Below, piece by piece: positions 5,697-9,164 of a DNA stretch of 9,164 nucleotides. The stretch covers positions 1 through 9,164 of the forward strand of contig DAOUWN010000058.1 in NCBI GenBank assembly GCA_030667105.1. The letters run 5' to 3'. The notes under the pieces were generated by a model that saw only the letters and a program-made list of their open reading frames with translations, was not told where the DNA came from and ran no database searches. Source of the DNA: Deltaproteobacteria bacterium (GTDB taxonomy: Bacteria; Desulfobacterota; Desulfobacteria; C00003060). How positions within the stretch are numbered: the first letter of the stretch is position 1; every line of letters starts with the position of its first letter. A program made the translations under genes and the position numbers.

Positions 5697-7055
5697 ATGT
5701 CCAGATTCTTAAGCTACCGGCAGTGTAGCAAAAAACGGGTTATAAGTCTATCAATCATTGCTGCGGTTGTTACCGCTTTTTTCAGCCTGGCGGGTCATGT
5801 CCAATGCCTTTCCGCCCAACAAGAGGCTGGCAGCCCCAGTGAGCCTGTGCCCGTAGCCTCTTCAGAGGAAAAAATCCGTCCAAAAAAAATTACCAGTCTC
5901 CATGTCATCCGGGAAGACTACCAGGGAACAAGGTTGTCTTATCCCTCAAAACTGTTTGTCGATTCAGTGAAGAGGGAGATCTATGTCACGGATTCCGGGC
6001 ACAGCAGAATATTGGTGTATACGCAGGATTTCTATCCGCTGCTGTCTATTGGCAAATCAGATGGAATCGAGGCCCCCGTTGGCCTGGCAGTAGATCCGGG
6101 GGGGTATCTCTATGTTGCCCAGTCGCCGGGCCGGAAACATCCAAGGGCCAGGATATCTGTATTTAGTCCATCGTTAAAGTGGAGAAAGGATCTCTTTTTT
6201 TCTGGGTTTGAAGGCGCGGATGATTTTCGGGCAAGAAACATTGCCATCAACAAGCGAGGCGCGCTCTACGTGGCCGGCAGCGGCTATCCCGGTGTAGTAG
6301 TTCTAAAGAAAGACAGCGCGTTCTCTCACCTTTTGAGCCCAACCGACAGCCTTGGGGAGGGAGAAGAACAAAAGGCCACCATATGTGATGTGGAGATAGA
6401 CGAGGCCGGCAAGATTTACCTTTTGAGCGAGGACATGGGACGTGTCTATGTCTATGACGAGAACGAGAATTTCTTGTTTAAGTTCGGGAAAAAAGGAGGA
6501 AGCTCCGGCAAGTTAAGCCGTCCGCGGGGGCTGGGGGTGGACAGCCTGAACAAAAGGGTTTACGTGATTGATTACATGCGTCACACGGCGACGACCTATT
6601 CGGATAATGGCCGTTTTCTGTTTGAGTTTGGCGGCAAGGGTTGGGGGAGAGGCTGGTTTCAGTACCCAAGCGATATCGCAGTAGACACCTCCGGAAATGT
6701 TCTGGTTGCAGATACGTTTAACAACAGAGTGCAGGTGCTTGCAATGAAACCAGTTCCATCAGTTGAAAGGCTTGAAGAGGTTAAACCAGGGGCGGTCGCC
6801 TCGAAAGAACCAGTAGTGGCGAAGCCTGCAAAATATTATGTCTTGACGGCCAACATGAACCTGCGCGCAAAAGGCAGCACCGAGAGCAAGATCAAGAGAT
6901 TGATGAAAAAAGGCGAGGAATTTGAAATCATGGATCAACATAAACATGACGACTTAACCTCATGGTATTATATAAGAACCGGATCAGGGCTCGCAGGCTG
7001 GTTCTGCGGGATCTATCGCGGCAAGGTCAAGTTTATTGAAAAGGAAGGAAAATGA
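5697..7055 (+). CDS. Exported NHL-repeat beta-propeller protein with C-terminal SH3b domain
   Basis: The 452-residue product starts with a positively charged segment and a hydrophobic stretch (about 15-36), then a likely signal cleavage after LSA, so it is exported. Residues about 80-350 form NHL-type propeller blades, with motifs such as KREIYVTDSGHSRILVY, PVGLAVDPGGYLYVAQ, RPRGLGVDSLNKRVYVIDY and YPSDIAVDTSGNVLVADTFNNRVQV. A Pro/Val/Lys linker (350-379) leads to a bacterial SH3-like domain (about 380-440, containing NMNLRAKGSTESKI and GLAGWFCGIY), often a wall- or ligand-binding module. No CxxCH is present. I prefer ATG 5697 over the in-frame TTG 5676: it directly precedes the basic signal region and has a weak AAGAA upstream. 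The stop overlaps the next start by ATGA. Function is probably envelope scaffolding or binding; the ligand is unknown. Confidence 0.85.
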   Translation: MSRFLSYRQCSKKRVISLSIIAAVVTAFFSLAGHVQCLSAQQEAGSPSEPVPVASSEEKIRPKKITSLHVIREDYQGTRLSYPSKLFVDSVKREIYVTDSGHSRILVYTQDFYPLLSIGKSDGIEAPVGLAVDPGGYLYVAQSPGRKHPRARISVFSPSLKWRKDLFFSGFEGADDFRARNIAINKRGALYVAGSGYPGVVVLKKDSAFSHLLSPTDSLGEGEEQKATICDVEIDEAGKIYLLSEDMGRVYVYDENENFLFKFGKKGGSSGKLSRPRGLGVDSLNKRVYVIDYMRHTATTYSDNGRFLFEFGGKGWGRGWFQYPSDIAVDTSGNVLVADTFNNRVQVLAMKPVPSVERLEEVKPGAVASKEPVVAKPAKYYVLTANMNLRAKGSTESKIKRLMKKGEEFEIMDQHKHDDLTSWYYIRTGSGLAGWFCGIYRGKVKFIEKEGK

Positions 7056-8464
7056 GGGGGCATGAAAAAAAAATTGATCATTTGGTAATGGTTGTGATGG
7101 CTTTAACGTGCCTCACATCATGCGCCTTTGAACAGCATCCCAAAAGACCCCGGACCGATGAGGGGCAGGTTTTTCTCTACCTTTCCTGTCCGCAGAAACC
7201 GGCCGCTGACATTACCTTTGCCATTTCCGGCATTAGCTTCATGAACAACAATGGTGAGTGGATCGATGTCGCGATGGAACGGCAGATCGATTCTGCTGAG
7301 CTTTTCGATAAGCACCAGATCAAGCTGGCCGAGTTTTATATACCTGCCGGCAAGTATGAACGCATGAAATGGAAGATGTCTGAGGCAAAGGTGAAAAGGG
7401 GCGCCAAAACCTTTTCGCTAGCGTTGCCTGAACCTGATGGGGAGCATTTTCTGGACATAGAATTTGTAGTTTTTCGACGTGAAAGCCTTGCGCTTTTTGT
7501 TGATTGGAATGTGGAGGAGTCTGTTTTTAACAAGTACCTTTTTGCGCCGAAGATGGCTATTCGGAAGCAGGGTATGGAAATAAAGAAGATATTGCTCTAT
7601 GTGACAAACTCGGAGTCTGATTCGGTTACGGTCATAGACAGGCAACGGGACATCGTGGTCGGGGCCATAGCAGTCGGGCAGCAGCCTGTGGGAATAGTGA
7701 CAAGCCCGGACAGGACCAAGGTCTATGTTGCTAATTCAGGTTCCAACAACATTTCAGTCATTGACACGGACGCAAACAGGGTGACCAATACGATCGGCAA
7801 TTTTGGTTACAGTCCCGACGATCTTGCCTTGTCCGGAGATGGCAGATGGCTTTACGCCACGAACCCGGATTCAGACAATGTTTCGGTAATAGATACGGTT
7901 TCTGAGATGGTGACTGAACGGATAACTGTGGGTCGCCGCCCTGTTGGCATTACATACGATCAAGCTAGAGGCAAGGTCTATGTGGCGAACAATGCGGATA
8001 ACTCGATATCGATCATCGATGCGGCTTCAAACGCCGTGGAGCATACCGTAACGGTTGATTTGAATCCTACTGGTTTGGCAGTCCAGGACGACAAGCTTTA
8101 TGTGGCCAATTCGGGCTCCAACACTGTTTCCGTGATACAGATTGGCTCCTACTCAGTGACAAAGACGATACCGGTAGGTCAAAGGCCGCTGAGGGTGCAA
8201 TCGGGCCTGTCCGGGTGGGTTTACGTGTCCATTGCGAACAACAACGAGGTTGTCTTCATGTACACATCCATGGACATGGTCACAAAAAACGTGTCAGTGG
8301 GGGACCTCCCTTCGCATATGGCCATGGATACGCCAAGAAGAAAGCTCTATGTGGTCAACAGGCTTTCAGAGGATGTGTCTGTTGTTGACCTTGCAACAAA
8401 AAAAGTGAAAACGGTCATTGAAGTGGGGAGGAAACCATGCGGGATTGCGGTGATAGAGGAGTGA
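7052..8464 (+). CDS. Lipoprotein with DUF4382-like N-domain and seven-bladed YVTN propeller
   Basis: The 470-residue product begins with a hydrophobic signal ending in the lipobox LTSC, giving a lipidated C24. Residues about 37-172 form a separate beta-rich domain (ITFAISGISFMNNNGEWIDV, then IKLAEFYIPAGKYERMKWKM) that resembles DUF4382; this is a pattern judgement. Residues 178-470 are seven YncE/YVTN blades with repeated motifs LYVTNSESDSVTVID, VYVANSGSNNISVID, LYATNPDSDNVSVID, VYVANNADNSISIID, LYVANSGSNTVSVIQ, VYVSIANNNEVVFMY and LYVVNRLSEDVSVVD, about 42 residues apart. Blade 6 is the most divergent. The ATG overlaps the NHL gene stop (ATGA), so the two are probably co-translated. No haem motif is present. 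The likely location is membrane-anchored at the periplasmic or outer face; the binding partner is unknown. Confidence 0.88.
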   Translation: MRGHEKKIDHLVMVVMALTCLTSCAFEQHPKRPRTDEGQVFLYLSCPQKPAADITFAISGISFMNNNGEWIDVAMERQIDSAELFDKHQIKLAEFYIPAGKYERMKWKMSEAKVKRGAKTFSLALPEPDGEHFLDIEFVVFRRESLALFVDWNVEESVFNKYLFAPKMAIRKQGMEIKKILLYVTNSESDSVTVIDRQRDIVVGAIAVGQQPVGIVTSPDRTKVYVANSGSNNISVIDTDANRVTNTIGNFGYSPDDLALSGDGRWLYATNPDSDNVSVIDTVSEMVTERITVGRRPVGITYDQARGKVYVANNADNSISIIDAASNAVEHTVTVDLNPTGLAVQDDKLYVANSGSNTVSVIQIGSYSVTKTIPVGQRPLRVQSGLSGWVYVSIANNNEVVFMYTSMDMVTKNVSVGDLPSHMAMDTPRRKLYVVNRLSEDVSVVDLATKKVKTVIEVGRKPCGIAVIEE

Positions 8465-8512
8465 AGGATTAGTCCGTTACTTTTAGAGTTCGTTTTTCTT
8501 CTGACAGGAAAT

Positions 8513-9164
8513 ATGAAAAAATCACGAAATCACGAAATCACGAAATTTTCTTTTTTTGTGCCTTCGTGCTTTCGTACTTTCGTGGTTCTTCTTCTGTTTA
8601 TTGTATTGGTCCCTTTGCATGAGGTGCGTGCCGAAGATGACATCCATGGCTCGGCCCACCTGACTTACACTTCAACAGACACCGAGACTGGAGGGGAGAA
8701 GACCAGTTCATGGCAGTTTACCGAGGTATATAACCTCGGAGTGAGCAAGGCCTTGACGCCCAAAGTCGGCTTTACTGCCGACCTCGACGTAAATGTGACA
8801 GAGTCAAATGACGAAAAAACAACGCGTCTGTCGCCGGATCTGAGGCTCGATGTAACGAACGAATACTTTGATGCCAACACAGGTTATCGTATCAATGAGA
8901 GGGGTCTTGATATCCTGACCATGGTCTCAGATGAAGACCGGTACACCACGGAATCGTGGAACGCCAATATTTCCACGAGGTCCGAGAAATACCCCAGGGT
9001 GCGGCTTCGTTATAACGAAGACAAGGACTATGATCATCTGCCCGTGCATGTGACCGACAGCAAGACGACCAATTTTTCAGGAAGTACGGATTATACGTTC
9101 CGGTTTCTCAATTTCAACTATGAGTACAGAGACAACACGACTGATAACTATGTGACTGACAGCA
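8513..9164 (+). CDS. Probable outer-membrane beta-barrel protein, 3' end missing
   Basis: The frame from ATG 8513 stays open to the window end (217 codons seen). AGGA (8506-8509) precedes the ATG at a short spacing. The first 40 residues form a signal peptide: MKKSRN..., a hydrophobic core VVLLLFIVLVPL, and likely cleavage after HEVRA. The mature part starts EDDIHGSAHLTYTSTDTETGG and consists of alternating polar/apolar strands with aromatic ends, such as YNLGVSKALTPKVGFTADLDV, VRLRYNEDKDYDHL and FRFLNFNYEYRDN. This pattern is typical of transmembrane beta-strands of porin-like proteins. There is no CxxCH. It lies 48 bp after the YVTN lipoprotein gene on the same strand, so it is probably in the same operon. 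The specific family and cargo cannot be told from this part. Confidence 0.78.
   Translation, partial: MKKSRNHEITKFSFFVPSCFRTFVVLLLFIVLVPLHEVRAEDDIHGSAHLTYTSTDTETGGEKTSSWQFTEVYNLGVSKALTPKVGFTADLDVNVTESNDEKTTRLSPDLRLDVTNEYFDANTGYRINERGLDILTMVSDEDRYTTESWNANISTRSEKYPRVRLRYNEDKDYDHLPVHVTDSKTTNFSGSTDYTFRFLNFNYEYRDNTTDNYVTDS
8521..8586. repeat. Inverted pair of 8-bp tandem arrays inside a signal-peptide coding region
   Basis: Three perfect copies of ATCACGAA run from 8521 to 8544. After an 18-bp spacer, three copies of the inverse unit, TTCGTGCT, TTCGTACT and TTCGTGGT, run from 8563 to 8586. The two 24-bp arms are complementary apart from four positions. The whole element encodes about residues 3-25 of the barrel protein without breaking the frame. 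Confidence 0.75.

Noticed and set aside
5683..5712. Nine-codon frame MACKKCPDS overlapping the NHL gene start
   Set aside because: It is too short, has no ribosome site, and nothing but a CxxC pair supports it.
8521..8586. CRISPR-like array
   Set aside because: Units are 8 bp with no spacers, occur in inverted orientation and lie within a coding frame; no cas genes are present.

Overview
The window looks like part of an anaerobic, cytochrome-rich Gram-negative bacterium, most probably a Desulfobacterota (deltaproteobacterial) relative. The evidence is a cytochrome c maturation (ccm) operon whose CcmE carries a CxxxY haem-binding motif in place of HxxxY, which is known from sulfate reducers and archaea. 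Gram-negative envelope features are also present: a lipoprotein signal, Sec signal peptides and a probable outer-membrane barrel. Taxonomy is inferred, because there is no rRNA or marker gene here.

Layout. Positions 1-390 (+) hold the 3' end of a gene for a repetitive 11/7-residue coiled-coil protein, cut by the window start. It converges on a minus-strand operon at 5512-494, in transcription order ccmA (broken into two frames by a one-base shift near 5113), ccmB, ccmC, ccmD, ccmE, ccmF. ccmC-ccmD and ccmE-ccmF overlap by ATGA. The only sizeable gaps, ccmB|ccmC and ccmD|ccmE, are filled with degenerate short repeats. No ccmG, ccmH or ccmI follows ccmF, which with the CxxxY CcmE fits the variant pathway called System I*.

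A divergent intergenic region (5513-5696) carries a strong hairpin beside the ccmA start and an interrupted palindrome over a candidate plus-strand promoter. Rightward from it runs a second operon: an exported NHL beta-propeller with a C-terminal SH3b domain, a lipoprotein joining a DUF4382-like N-domain to a seven-bladed YVTN propeller (ATGA overlap), and the start of a probable outer-membrane beta-barrel cut by the window end. The signal-peptide coding region of that last gene contains a striking inverted array of 8-bp repeats.

Working together: CcmAB and CcmCDE make and deliver holo-CcmE, and CcmF ligates haem to apocytochromes in the periplasm. The divergent operon encodes exported, non-haem propeller proteins and a barrel. 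Such sets often accompany outer-membrane cytochrome conduits, but no CxxCH motif occurs in the window, so a link to extracellular electron transfer is inference only.
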